From Pseudomonas bijieensis (GTDB lineage: Bacteria > Pseudomonadota > Gammaproteobacteria > Pseudomonadales > Pseudomonadaceae), in the NCBI RefSeq assembly GCF_013347965.1, contig NZ_CP048810.1, positions 868,001-932,000 of the forward strand: a DNA stretch of 64,000 nt. The letters are read 5' to 3'. The position numbers and the translations under genes are program-made. Under the pieces are notes generated by a model. The model did no database searches, was not told the DNA's origin, and saw only the letters and a program-made list of their open reading frames with translations. Of this stretch, positions 45,288 through 54,192 are shown piece after piece (position 1 is the stretch's first letter; every line of letters begins with the position of its first letter).

Positions 45288-45477
45288 CGGTATTCAGCCT
45301 ATTGTTTTTGGTCTCGAACGGGTAAGTGCCATTCAAGCATTTGCGATCCGCGTTGACGAGTGCTGAATTTTATTCATCTAGCAGTGACGTTTGCGTTATT
45401 GCTCGACATGTCGAGGGAGCCCACTCTGAGTCATCGATCGCTGAATCGAACCATAAAAACAATCAGAGGTACCCCTC

Positions 45478-46227
45478 ATGCTTCTTCAAGACAAAGTCGC
45501 GATTATCACTGGCGCCGCATCCGAACGTGGTATCGGCCGGGCAACGGCTGTCACCTTCGCCAGACACGGTGCTCGCGTCGTGATCCTGGATCTCGACGAG
45601 GCCGCCGCCCGTGATGCCGCGGCCACCCTCGGCGAAGGCCATCTGGGCCTGGCTGCCAACGTCGCCGACGAAACGCAAGTCAAAGCCGCCGTCGCCAAGG
45701 TTATCGAGCGCTACGGCCGTATCGACGTACTCGTCAACAATGCCGGCATCACGCAGCCGATCAAGACCCTGGATATACGCCCAAGCGACTACGACAAGGT
45801 CCTGGATGTCAGCCTGCGCGGCACGCTGTTGATGTCCCAGGCGGTCATTCCGCTGATGCGCGCTCAGGCTTCGGGCAGCATCGTCTGCATGTCATCCGTA
45901 TCGGCCCAGCGTGGCGGCGGCATTTTTGGCGGCCCACACTACAGCGCAGCGAAAGCCGGCGTGCTCGGGCTGGGCAAGGCCATGGCGCGCGAATTCGGCG
46001 CAGACAACATTCGCGTCAACTCCATCACGCCAGGCTTGATCCATACCGACATCACCGGCGGGCTGATGCAGGATGAGCGCCGCCACGCGATCATCGAAAG
46101 CATCCCGCTGGGTCGTCTGGGCGCCGCGCAGGATGTCGCCAATGCGGCTCTGTTTCTCGCCAGCGACTTGTCCTCTTACCTAACCGGCATCACGCTCGAT
46201 GTAAACGGCGGCATGTTGATCCACTGA
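45478..46227 (+). CDS. Short-chain dehydrogenase, first gene of the transketolase operon
   Basis: A 249-residue SDR. The cofactor loop reads TGAASERGIG at 12-21, two residues longer than the usual TGxxxGIG form. NNAGITQ, SSVSAQRGGG, YSAAK and a C-terminal GITLDVNGG follow. It opens the operon with MFS and split transketolase genes, so it probably oxidises a sugar, polyol or hydroxyketone to the transketolase donor. AGAGGT lies upstream of the ATG. Confidence 0.88.
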   Translation: MLLQDKVAIITGAASERGIGRATAVTFARHGARVVILDLDEAAARDAAATLGEGHLGLAANVADETQVKAAVAKVIERYGRIDVLVNNAGITQPIKTLDIRPSDYDKVLDVSLRGTLLMSQAVIPLMRAQASGSIVCMSSVSAQRGGGIFGGPHYSAAKAGVLGLGKAMAREFGADNIRVNSITPGLIHTDITGGLMQDERRHAIIESIPLGRLGAAQDVANAALFLASDLSSYLTGITLDVNGGMLIH

Positions 46228-46321
46228 CGACAGGTGTAACCACCGCCGCCCATTAAGTTCTGGATCGAAGATACGTCGGGCTCAAGCCCGGCGTTCTATA
46301 AAAACAAGAGATCAGACCATC

Positions 46322-47623
46322 ATGATGACCACCATGACGCTCGACGCTGTGTCCACAGTGCGCTCAAGCGCGTATCGCAAAACCGCCTGGCGACTGATGC
46401 CTTTCCTGATGCTGTGCTACCTGTGCGCTTACCTGGACCGGGTAAATGTCGGGTTTGCAAAGCTTCAGATGATGAGTGACCTGTCCCTGAGCGAGACCGT
46501 ATACGGGCTCGGCGCCGGCATGTTCTTTCTTGGTTATTTTCTCTGCGAAGTGCCAAGCAACCTCATTCTCCACAGGGTCGGTGCCCGCCGCTGGATCGCG
46601 CGCATCATGATCTCGTGGGGCATCATCTCCGCCCTCTTCGCCTTCGTGGAAACGGCCTGGCAGTTCTATACGCTGCGTTTTCTGCTCGGGATCGCCGAAG
46701 CGGGTCTCGCCCCGGGCTTGCTGCTCTACCTCACTTACTGGTTCCCCTCTTACCGCCGGGCAAAAATGACCGTGCTGTGGTTCATTGCCATCCCCCTTTC
46801 AGGAATGATCGGTGGACCGCTCTCAGGCTACATCATGACCAAGTTCGCAGGCTTTCACGGTTGGGCGGGCTGGCAGTGGATGTTCGTGATCGAGGCCATT
46901 CCGACCGTCATCGTTGGCCTGATGGTGCTGGCTTACCTCAAGGATGGCGTCCACCAGGCGACCTGGCTCACGGAGGAAGAAAAAGCCCTGGTCAGCAAAG
47001 AACTGGCCGAGGACAACAGCCGCAAAGTCACCCATGCATCGGTCGGGGCGTTCCTGCGGGACCGCCGCCTGTGGATTCTCGCTTGCATCTACTTTTGCGT
47101 GGTCATGGGCCAGTACGCGATCACCTTTTGGCTGCCGACGCTGATCCGTAACGCAGGCGTTGCCGATCCGATGCACATCGGATTGCTCACCAGCCTCCCT
47201 TACTTGTGTGCCATCGTCGCGATGGTGCTCATGGGCCGCAGCGGCGACAAGCACCAGGAGCGCCGCTGGCATCTGGTCGGGCCAATGATTGCCGGCGCTT
47301 TGGGCCTCACGTTGGCTGCGGTGTTCGGCGGCAACCTGATGCTGTCGGTGTTGTTCTTGTGCCTTGCAGCAGCAGGCGTGTTGTCGGCGTCTTCACTGTT
47401 TTGGATGCTGCCTACCACATTGCTCGGTGGCGTCTCCGCCGCAGCGGGGATCGCCGGGATCAACAGCTTCGCCAATCTTGCGGGGTTCTGCTCGCCGTAC
47501 CTGATTGGATGGATCACCACCACGACCGGTTCGAGCGCCATCGGCATGTACCTGATTACCGGTGTGCTGTGCATCGGTGCCTGCTTGGTGCTGCGCATTC
47601 CCGCCGCTTCGGTCAATCGTTGA
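46322..47623 (+). CDS. MFS transporter, anion:cation symporter (ACS/phthalate-tartrate type)
   Basis: A 433-residue inner-membrane protein with 12 predicted helices. The start RLMPFLMLCYLCAYLDRVNV and the FFLGYFLCEVPSN segment are typical of the ACS family that imports organic acids or sugar acids. Gene order implies it takes up the substrate for the SDR and transketolase. The ATG at 46322 and another at 46334 are both possible. It is 94 bp downstream of the SDR and 17 bp upstream of transketolase N. Confidence 0.88.
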   Translation: MMTTMTLDAVSTVRSSAYRKTAWRLMPFLMLCYLCAYLDRVNVGFAKLQMMSDLSLSETVYGLGAGMFFLGYFLCEVPSNLILHRVGARRWIARIMISWGIISALFAFVETAWQFYTLRFLLGIAEAGLAPGLLLYLTYWFPSYRRAKMTVLWFIAIPLSGMIGGPLSGYIMTKFAGFHGWAGWQWMFVIEAIPTVIVGLMVLAYLKDGVHQATWLTEEEKALVSKELAEDNSRKVTHASVGAFLRDRRLWILACIYFCVVMGQYAITFWLPTLIRNAGVADPMHIGLLTSLPYLCAIVAMVLMGRSGDKHQERRWHLVGPMIAGALGLTLAAVFGGNLMLSVLFLCLAAAGVLSASSLFWMLPTTLLGGVSAAAGIAGINSFANLAGFCSPYLIGWITTTTGSSAIGMYLITGVLCIGACLVLRIPAASVNR

Positions 47624-47640
47624 GTTAACGGAGAATTTCC

Positions 47641-48489
47641 ATGACTGCCACTTTATCCCGCGCCTCCACCACCACCCTGGTGCAACGGGCCCATAACATT
47701 CGCCGCCATGCCTTGCGCATGGGGCAAGTCCAGGGCCAGGGCTATGTCGGCCAGGCGCTGGGCGCCGCAGACTTGCTGGCTGTGTCGTACTTTCACGCCT
47801 TGAACTACAAGCCCGAACATCCCGAGTGGGAACAGCGCGATCGTTTTTACCTCTCCATCGGCCACTACGCGATCGCGCTGTATGCCGCTCTGATTGAGGC
47901 TGAAATCATTCCACTGGATGAGCTTGAAACCTACGGTTCGGATGACAGCCGCCTGCCCATGTCTGGCATGGCCGCCTACACCCCCGGCATGGAGATCACC
48001 GGTGGCTCGCTGGGCCAGGGGCTGGGCATCGCCGTAGGCGCCTGCCTGGGTTTGAAGCGCAAGCAATCCGCCTCTTTCGTTTACAACCTGTTATCGGATG
48101 GCGAACTGAATGAGGGCTCCACCTGGGAAGCGGTCATGTCAGCCTCCCATTGGAAACTCGACAACCTGATCGCCATCGTCGACGTGAACAATCAGCAAGC
48201 CGACGGGCACTCCAGCGAGGTGCTGGCATTCGAACCTATCGTTGATCGATGGCAAGCCTTTGGCTGGTTCACTCAGCGAGTAGACGGTAATGACCTGGAC
48301 GCCCTGGTCAAGGCGTTCGACGCCGCCCGCAGCCATCCCACCGCGCAACCGCGCGTCATCATCTGCGATACCAAGATGGGCAAAGGGGTGCCGTTCCTGG
48401 AAACCCGCGAAAAAACTCACTTCATTCGCGTGGACGAGCATGAATGGGATGTGGCCCTGAACAACCTCGAAGAAGGCAAAACAGCATGA
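47641..48489 (+). CDS. Transketolase, N-terminal (TPP-binding) subunit
   Basis: A 282-residue half enzyme. The TPP/Mg motif reads SDGELNEGSTWEA with the following VDVNNQQADG; a GGSLGQGLGIAVG loop precedes it. Catalytic His is in the SIGHYAIALYAAL segment. Split transketolases of this type join with the C-terminal subunit in the next gene. The normal pentose phosphate transketolase is a single chain, so this pair probably serves a special substrate. ATGA overlap with the next gene. Confidence 0.9.
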   Translation: MTATLSRASTTTLVQRAHNIRRHALRMGQVQGQGYVGQALGAADLLAVSYFHALNYKPEHPEWEQRDRFYLSIGHYAIALYAALIEAEIIPLDELETYGSDDSRLPMSGMAAYTPGMEITGGSLGQGLGIAVGACLGLKRKQSASFVYNLLSDGELNEGSTWEAVMSASHWKLDNLIAIVDVNNQQADGHSSEVLAFEPIVDRWQAFGWFTQRVDGNDLDALVKAFDAARSHPTAQPRVIICDTKMGKGVPFLETREKTHFIRVDEHEWDVALNNLEEGKTA

Positions 48490-49508
48490 ACAACTCACAC
48501 AACACTAACGCTCAGGTGCCCGCGGTCGCGAAGAAAAAACTGACGACCTCGGCGATGATTGCCTCGATTGCCGCTGAAGGTCAGGCCACCCAATCGGCGC
48601 CCTTCGGTCACGCCTTGGCCGCACTCGCGAACCAGCGCCAGGATATCGTGGGTTTATCGGCTGACTTGTCCAAATACACCGACCTGCACATTTTTGCGAA
48701 GGCGCACCCCGAGCGTTTCTACCAGATGGGTATGGCTGAGCAGTTATTGATGAGTGCGGCAGCGGGCATGGCGCGGGAGGGATTCGTGCCCTTCGCCACC
48801 ACTTACGCGGTATTTGCTTCGCGCCGGGCCTATGACTTCATCTGCATGGCGATTGCCGAGGAAAATCTCAACGTCAAAATCGTTTGTGGTTTGCCAGGAC
48901 TGACCACCGGATATGGCCCCAGCCATCAGGCGACTGACGACTTGGCGATCTTCCGCGCCATGCCGAACCTGATGATCGTCGACCCCTGCGACGCCCTGGA
49001 AATCGAACAGGCGGTTCCTGCCATTGCCGCCCATCAAGGGCCCGTCTACATGCGGTTACTGCGGGGCAACGTACCGCTGGTGCTCGACGAATACGGTTAT
49101 AAGTTCGAGATCGGCAAAGCCAAGACTCTGCGCACGGGCAACGAGGTTTTAATCATTTCCACTGGTTTGATGACAATGCGTGCTTTGGAAGCGGCCAAGG
49201 AACTTCAGGCTGACGGCGTGGATGTCGCAGTGCTTCACGTCCCCACCATCAAGCCTTTGGACGAGCAGACCATTCTGGCTGAGGCGAGAAAGCCGGGACG
49301 ACTGGTCGTGACGGCGGAAAACCACTCCATCATCGGTGGATTGGGCGAAGCCGTGGCGACCGTGCTGTTGCGCAATGGCGTCACGCCGACGTTCCGGCAA
49401 ATCGCGCTGCCGGACGCCTTTCTCGATGCTGGAGCGCTTCCGACATTGCACGATCGCTACGGGATTTCCACCCAGGCTGTGTGCGCGCAGATCAAGGGTT
49501 GGTTATAG
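48486..49508 (+). CDS. Transketolase, C-terminal (pyrimidine-binding) subunit
   Basis: A 340-residue partner subunit. The catalytic glutamate that activates TPP is in YQMGMAEQLLMSAAAG; a GYGPSHQATDDLAIFRAMPN segment and the C-terminal VTAENHSIIGGLGEAVA follow. The first 30 residues are a polar extension. It starts inside the stop of the N-subunit gene (ATGA), so the halves are made in equal amounts. Confidence 0.9.
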   Translation: MNNSHNTNAQVPAVAKKKLTTSAMIASIAAEGQATQSAPFGHALAALANQRQDIVGLSADLSKYTDLHIFAKAHPERFYQMGMAEQLLMSAAAGMAREGFVPFATTYAVFASRRAYDFICMAIAEENLNVKIVCGLPGLTTGYGPSHQATDDLAIFRAMPNLMIVDPCDALEIEQAVPAIAAHQGPVYMRLLRGNVPLVLDEYGYKFEIGKAKTLRTGNEVLIISTGLMTMRALEAAKELQADGVDVAVLHVPTIKPLDEQTILAEARKPGRLVVTAENHSIIGGLGEAVATVLLRNGVTPTFRQIALPDAFLDAGALPTLHDRYGISTQAVCAQIKGWL

Positions 49509-49560
49509 GGTTTAGAACCTGCGGGGGCTGAATAAGCCCCTGGCAAGGAGGAAGTACCCT

Positions 49561-50505
49561 TTGAACACGGATCACCTGCTTGACCCCGATTATGGTTTTT
49601 TCCTTGAAGAGCCTTCCAGTCAATGGACCCTCGCCGCTCTCCCCGGTATCCGAGACCGAGTAAGCGCCAACTCGAAAACTCCCGAGATGTCGCGCGGCGA
49701 ACAGCGCTGGACAGGCGCTACCCCTGGCGCCGATAGCGTGCGCATGTGTATTTACCGGCCTGCCCCGGCCTTCGAGGACCAGATGCTCCCGGCTATCCTG
49801 TACTTGCATGGTGGAGGTTTCGTCCTGGGAAGCCCGGAAATGGTCGACGACTACCTGGCCGATCTCGCAGGCCAGTTGAGAACGGTGATCGTCGCGGTCG
49901 ATTATCGACTGGCCCCGGAGCATCCGTTTCCTGTTCCGCTGGAAGACTGTTACACGGCGCTGGGCTGGCTTTTGCAGCAAAGCCATACGCTGGGCCTTGA
50001 TCGACAAAAAATCGTCATCATGGGCCACAGTGCCGGAGGCGGCCTGGCCGCAGCGCTGGCCCTACTGGTTCGGGAGCGACACCAATACTCCGTCGCAGGC
50101 CTGGTCATGATTTACCCGATGCTCGATCACAGGACCGGCTCGGCGGCAGCCCCCTCGGCCAATCCCACAACCGGCGCATTGAGTTGGAGGCCGCAAGCCA
50201 ACCAGTTTTGCTGGCAATGCCTGCAAGGGCCCTACGCCCCTGGGGACGAAAAAGCCTTCCTGTTTTCCCCCGCGCTCGCGGTTGATTTGCAGGGTTTACC
50301 CCGCAGCTTTACTGGTGTTGGGGGCTTGGATCTGTTTCTGGAGGAAAGTGTGGACTTCGCGCTGAAACTTTCGCGCTCAGGCGTGCCCAGCGAGCTTCAC
50401 GTCTACCCGGGCGTCCCGCATATGTTCGATCAGTATCCGGGGCGGATGACAGATCAGTGCAGGAACGACGTCGCGATTGCGCTCGGGCGAATGTGGGCAG
50501 CATGA
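49561..50505 (+). CDS. Hormone-sensitive-lipase-type alpha/beta hydrolase
   Basis: A 314-residue cytosolic esterase with the HSL oxyanion motif LHGGGFVLG (from residue 83) and nucleophile Ser157 in GHSAGGGLA; a late VPHMFD supplies the His. It starts with TTG, supported by AAGGAGG at the right distance. It follows transketolase C by 52 bp and probably belongs to the same operon, perhaps freeing the sugar or hydroxyketone from an ester or lactone. Confidence 0.85.
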   Translation: MNTDHLLDPDYGFFLEEPSSQWTLAALPGIRDRVSANSKTPEMSRGEQRWTGATPGADSVRMCIYRPAPAFEDQMLPAILYLHGGGFVLGSPEMVDDYLADLAGQLRTVIVAVDYRLAPEHPFPVPLEDCYTALGWLLQQSHTLGLDRQKIVIMGHSAGGGLAAALALLVRERHQYSVAGLVMIYPMLDHRTGSAAAPSANPTTGALSWRPQANQFCWQCLQGPYAPGDEKAFLFSPALAVDLQGLPRSFTGVGGLDLFLEESVDFALKLSRSGVPSELHVYPGVPHMFDQYPGRMTDQCRNDVAIALGRMWAA

Positions 50506-50571
50506 GCACTGGGCCTGTCCGACGTTCTCCAAAGCTCAGTCCCAGAGCAATTTGTCCAAAAAATGCGGCTT

Positions 50572-52020
50572 TCAGAGCTTGTGGCTGCCCAGTACCAGGT
50601 ACCGCTGTGGCGATGTCTTGCGCAGCCGCGCCGCCAGAAACACACCCGCCAGCAGCGCTGCGGGAATGATCGCGCAGAGACCATAGGACAAGGCCTTGCT
50701 CGCGCCCGTCAGCACATCGAAATGCACCACCGCGATAACCAGGACCGCCAATAACGCAAGGCAGGAGAAACCGGGGAAAATCCGCCCACGCCAGATCCCC
50801 AGCTTGAGCTCGGGGTGGCGCTGGGCGAAGACCCATACCGCCGCGGAAGTGAGCGCCATCAGCAAGATCACGCAAAGCGTCGCCAGGTTGGACAGCCAGG
50901 CGAATAATTGCAGGATCGGATCGGCGTCCATCGCCGCGAAAATCAGCACGACCACGGCGGAGATCAAGCTCTGCAACGCCGAGCCCATGTGCGGGCTCTG
51001 GTGCACACGATGGGTGGTTCCCAGCCGGCTGGGCAGCAGACCGTCACGGCCGATGGCATAGAAGTAACGGGCCGCGGCATTGTGGAACGCCAGCAGCCCG
51101 GCGTAGATGCTGACCATGAACAGCACGCGGATGACCTGGGTCAGCTGCGGGCCGACAAAGTGGTCGGACATGCCATAGATAAAGGTCGTCGGATCCTGCA
51201 ACGCCTGGAGCGTGGCGACGATTTTGTCCGCCCCTACGCCGATCACCATCGACCAGACCGATAGCGCGTAGAAACCACCGATCAGCAACACCGAACAGTA
51301 GGTGGCAATCGGGATCGTGCGTTGCGGGTTCTTGGCTTCTTCGCCGTAGATGGTGGTGGCCTCGAAGCCGATGAACGCGGCGAAGCAGAACAGCAAGCCG
51401 ATTGACGGGGTGCCGCTGAGTACGTGGCTGCGATCAAATGCGTCGAGATTGATGCCACTGTCACCGCCCGTCCTGAGAATGGCGAAGTCCAGGAGCAGGA
51501 TCGCCAGGTATTCGGCGATCACGATGACCGACAACACCCGGGCCGACAGGTCGATCTTGCGATAGCCAAGGATCGCAATGCTGGCCATCGCCATCAGCGA
51601 ATACGTCCACCAGGGCAACACCAGGCCGAACACACTCTCCATCGTGCCGCTGACCACGCCACCGAACATGCCATACAGGCCCACCTGAAGGATGTTGTAG
51701 GCGAACATCGCCAACACCCCCGCAGCCCCGCCAGCCAAACCACCCAGGCCGCGAGCAGTGAATGCATAGAAACCACCGGCGTTGGTGACATGCCGGGACA
51801 TGGTGGTGTAGCCCACCGAGAAGGCCAGCAACACCAGCAGGGCCAGGATCAGCAATGCCGGTGTACCGGCGCCGTTGCCCAGCATGATGCCTATGGGGAA
51901 GCCGCCAGCGATGACACTCAAGGGACTCGCCGCCGAAACCACGAAGAAGATGATGAAGCCGACACCCAGGGCCCCACGCTTGAGCTCCGTGGAGTTGTTG
52001 ACCGGGAGAGATACACTCAT
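50572..52020 (-). CDS. APC-family amino acid/amine permease
   Basis: A 482-residue inner-membrane transporter with about 12 helices. The start GALGVGFIIFFVVSAASPLS and CFAAFIGFEATTIYGEEAKN are typical of the APC superfamily. It faces the esterase gene and is transcribed in the same direction as the IclR gene behind it. Near an aminotransferase and an aldehyde dehydrogenase it is likely the importer of their substrate. Confidence 0.88.
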   Translation of the reverse strand: MSVSLPVNNSTELKRGALGVGFIIFFVVSAASPLSVIAGGFPIGIMLGNGAGTPALLILALLVLLAFSVGYTTMSRHVTNAGGFYAFTARGLGGLAGGAAGVLAMFAYNILQVGLYGMFGGVVSGTMESVFGLVLPWWTYSLMAMASIAILGYRKIDLSARVLSVIVIAEYLAILLLDFAILRTGGDSGINLDAFDRSHVLSGTPSIGLLFCFAAFIGFEATTIYGEEAKNPQRTIPIATYCSVLLIGGFYALSVWSMVIGVGADKIVATLQALQDPTTFIYGMSDHFVGPQLTQVIRVLFMVSIYAGLLAFHNAAARYFYAIGRDGLLPSRLGTTHRVHQSPHMGSALQSLISAVVVLIFAAMDADPILQLFAWLSNLATLCVILLMALTSAAVWVFAQRHPELKLGIWRGRIFPGFSCLALLAVLVIAVVHFDVLTGASKALSYGLCAIIPAALLAGVFLAARLRKTSPQRYLVLGSHKL

Positions 52021-52223
52021 GTTTTCTTGACCTTATTGTATGAGGCAGTCGCTGTGGGATCGATGCAGTCAACCGCTCACCGCCACCGAATAGCGTTGTT
52101 GTTCTTGTTGCACGCTGGATTCGATCCTATGCCTCTCCCTGAACGCTCCACTATCCCAAATCGGTAACCAGAGTTCGCTCGTCAAAAAAACCGAAGGGCT
52201 GTCATCCGTCCCCCGCTATCACC

Positions 52224-52964
52224 TCATTGCAAAGCGATGCGCGCCGTCAGTTCCGTCGCTGCGCCGGTCACCAGGTCGCACAGGTAGCCCGGTTGAAACG
52301 CACGGAACCGCTCACTGCGTCCAACCAGGGTCATGCTGCCAAGGACGCGCTGCTTTTCGTCGAAGATCGGCGCGGCGACGCCACTGCGTCCCGGGTGCAG
52401 CTCGCTTTCGCTGATACAGTAACCCTGCTTGCGAATGGCGAGCAGGCTCTTGCTGAACGGCTTCCACGCCAAGCCCTGCTGCTGCGGTTCGGTTGGCTTC
52501 GCGTGAACGTCATAGATGCGGCGGATCTGGCGCGGCAGCAGATACGCCAATACGACCCGGGAAGTCGCGCTGTGGAGCAGATCGATCGGTCGCCCCCTGT
52601 CGCCACCGACCGGGCCGGCATCGGAACCCCGCTGGATCAGCACGTTGACCACTGAATCACCATGCCATTCGCTGACCAGCGCATCCAGGCCGGTATCGTC
52701 GACCAATTTATCGACCAGGTCCCGGCTGCACGCCAGCAACGGATCGTACTTCGTCATCTGATGCTCCAGCGTGACGATTCGCGGGCCGAGTGCGTAGCCG
52801 CGCGGTAATCGCTTCAGGAAGCCCGCATCGCCGAGCTCGCGCAGATAACGATAGGCGGTCGCGGGTGTAAAGCCGAGCTCCTGGCAAATGGTCTCCACGT
52901 CAATGACCGGCTGATCAGGGCGAAACAGGTCGAACACCATGAGCAGGCGGCGAAGGCTATTCAT
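52224..52964 (-). CDS. IclR-family transcriptional regulator
   Basis: A 246-residue regulator with winged helix at residues 5-65 (LGFTPATAYRYLRELGDAGF) and a GAF-like effector domain with the family's VNVLIQRGSDAGPVG and GRSGVAAPIFDEK. I start at ATG 52964 with AAGGAT upstream; the frame is open beyond but not protein-like. It lies between the permease and the AraC gene on the same strand. It may govern the permease or the divergent catabolic genes. Confidence 0.88.
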   Translation of the reverse strand: MNSLRRLLMVFDLFRPDQPVIDVETICQELGFTPATAYRYLRELGDAGFLKRLPRGYALGPRIVTLEHQMTKYDPLLACSRDLVDKLVDDTGLDALVSEWHGDSVVNVLIQRGSDAGPVGGDRGRPIDLLHSATSRVVLAYLLPRQIRRIYDVHAKPTEPQQQGLAWKPFSKSLLAIRKQGYCISESELHPGRSGVAAPIFDEKQRVLGSMTLVGRSERFRAFQPGYLCDLVTGAATELTARIALQ

Positions 52965-53008
52965 CTTTGCTACATCCTTGTGCAGTCGACACCATGCTCG
53001 GTAGATGC

Positions 53009-53977
53009 TCAGGCGCGCGCGCAATCGGCGATGGCCGCGCGGGTGGTATGGGAGGGCAATTCTGCGAACAGTTCCTGGTACTCCGCCGCAAAATGGCTGA
53101 GGTGATAGAAGCCCCATTGGGCCGCGGCATCGCCGATCGAGAGGTGCGCGGCCTGGGTGGACATCAAGGTCCGACGAACACCGTTGAGCCGCACGGAGCG
53201 CAAGTAATTGATGGGTGTCGTCTCGGCAACCGAACGGAAGCTGTTCTGCACGGTACGTCGACTCACCTGGAGCCGCTGGCACAACTCATCCACGCTGGGC
53301 ACGTTGTTCAATTCCGCGGTCGCCAGGCGATGGCATTTCTCGACAATGAAGCTGCGTGTGGAGCTTGGAAGACGCTGCTGCTTGTCGCAGGCCGGGTCGG
53401 TCATCAGTTGCAGCAACTCGCCGAGCATGGCCTGTTCCAGTTCCAGTTCCCGATCTTGCGTATTGCCAAGATCTTCGTTCGAGAGCGCCTGGGAGAATAC
53501 AGCCAGCATTCGACGTCGTGCGTCTGCATAGCGTTGCGTGGAGACCCTGATCACCGGCTGACGCAGCAACTGGCTGATTTCCTTGGCCGACGCCGTTTGC
53601 GCCAATGCCTGCTCGAACAGTTCACGTTCGAAGGTAATGGCCAGCAGTTCCATGCCCATCGGCATGTGAAACATGAACTCCTCGCCACCGTGAAGAAAGA
53701 ACAGGCTGCTGTCGTCCACTTCCCGCCCCTGCATTCGAATCGAACCCGGGACGGTGATGGGCACGGCAAAGCACATCTTGCCCCGGGGCGCCACGCCATG
53801 CTGCACCACGCGTTGGTTGATCTGCTCACGGAATATGTGGCAACGCGCCGTCGTCAACTGTATGAGCGAACTCTCGATCGAGCCAGCGGTTAACTGGCTG
53901 TAGTCCTGATTCCACTCCTGGACGGTAGCGGCGTGGACATGGATGTCACGAAAGTGGCTGATGTTCTGAATTTTCAT
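53009..53977 (-). CDS. AraC-family transcriptional regulator
   Basis: A 322-residue AraC/XylS regulator with a C-terminal double helix-turn-helix (SVDELCQRLQVSRRTVQNSF; SIGDAAAQWGFYHLSHFAAE). The N-terminal part is a cupin-like sensor. ATG 53977 is used; an upstream TTG is less likely. It is divergent from the aminotransferase gene. A small inverted repeat in the gap may be its site. Confidence 0.88.
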   Translation of the reverse strand: MKIQNISHFRDIHVHAATVQEWNQDYSQLTAGSIESSLIQLTTARCHIFREQINQRVVQHGVAPRGKMCFAVPITVPGSIRMQGREVDDSSLFFLHGGEEFMFHMPMGMELLAITFERELFEQALAQTASAKEISQLLRQPVIRVSTQRYADARRRMLAVFSQALSNEDLGNTQDRELELEQAMLGELLQLMTDPACDKQQRLPSSTRSFIVEKCHRLATAELNNVPSVDELCQRLQVSRRTVQNSFRSVAETTPINYLRSVRLNGVRRTLMSTQAAHLSIGDAAAQWGFYHLSHFAAEYQELFAELPSHTTRAAIADCARA

Positions 53978-54031
53978 GATGACGAAAGCCTCGGCCAATA
54001 TTCTTCTTTTTAGGTTGCCTTCTTGTGCGAT

Positions 54032-54050
54032 ATTCTCACATTAAGAGAAT
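54032..54050. promoter_or_regulatory. Inverted repeat in the AraC-aminotransferase gap
   Basis: ATTCTC-N7-GAGAAT lies about 55 bp from the AraC start in an AT-rich part. It is a candidate operator or promoter element. Confidence 0.4.
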
Positions 54051-54051
54051 T

Positions 54052-54183
54052 ATGCAAATTTCTTTACGCAAGGAGCCGCTCATCGAAATCAGCGTTCGAG
54101 GCGACCCTCCCAATGTGCCGATTCGGGCTACCGGCCAGGCGGAAGCGACGGGGATGATCGAGACACTGAAACCGACATCCTGA
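54052..54183 (+). CDS. 43-codon ORF just upstream of the aminotransferase gene
   Basis: An ATG at 54052 opens a frame ending nine bases before the aminotransferase ATG. The peptide (start MQISLRKEP, then VRGDPPNVPIRATG) matches nothing I recognise, and no SD precedes it. It may be a leader peptide or chance. Confidence 0.25.
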   Translation: MQISLRKEPLIEISVRGDPPNVPIRATGQAEATGMIETLKPTS

Positions 54184-54192
54184 GAGACCGTC

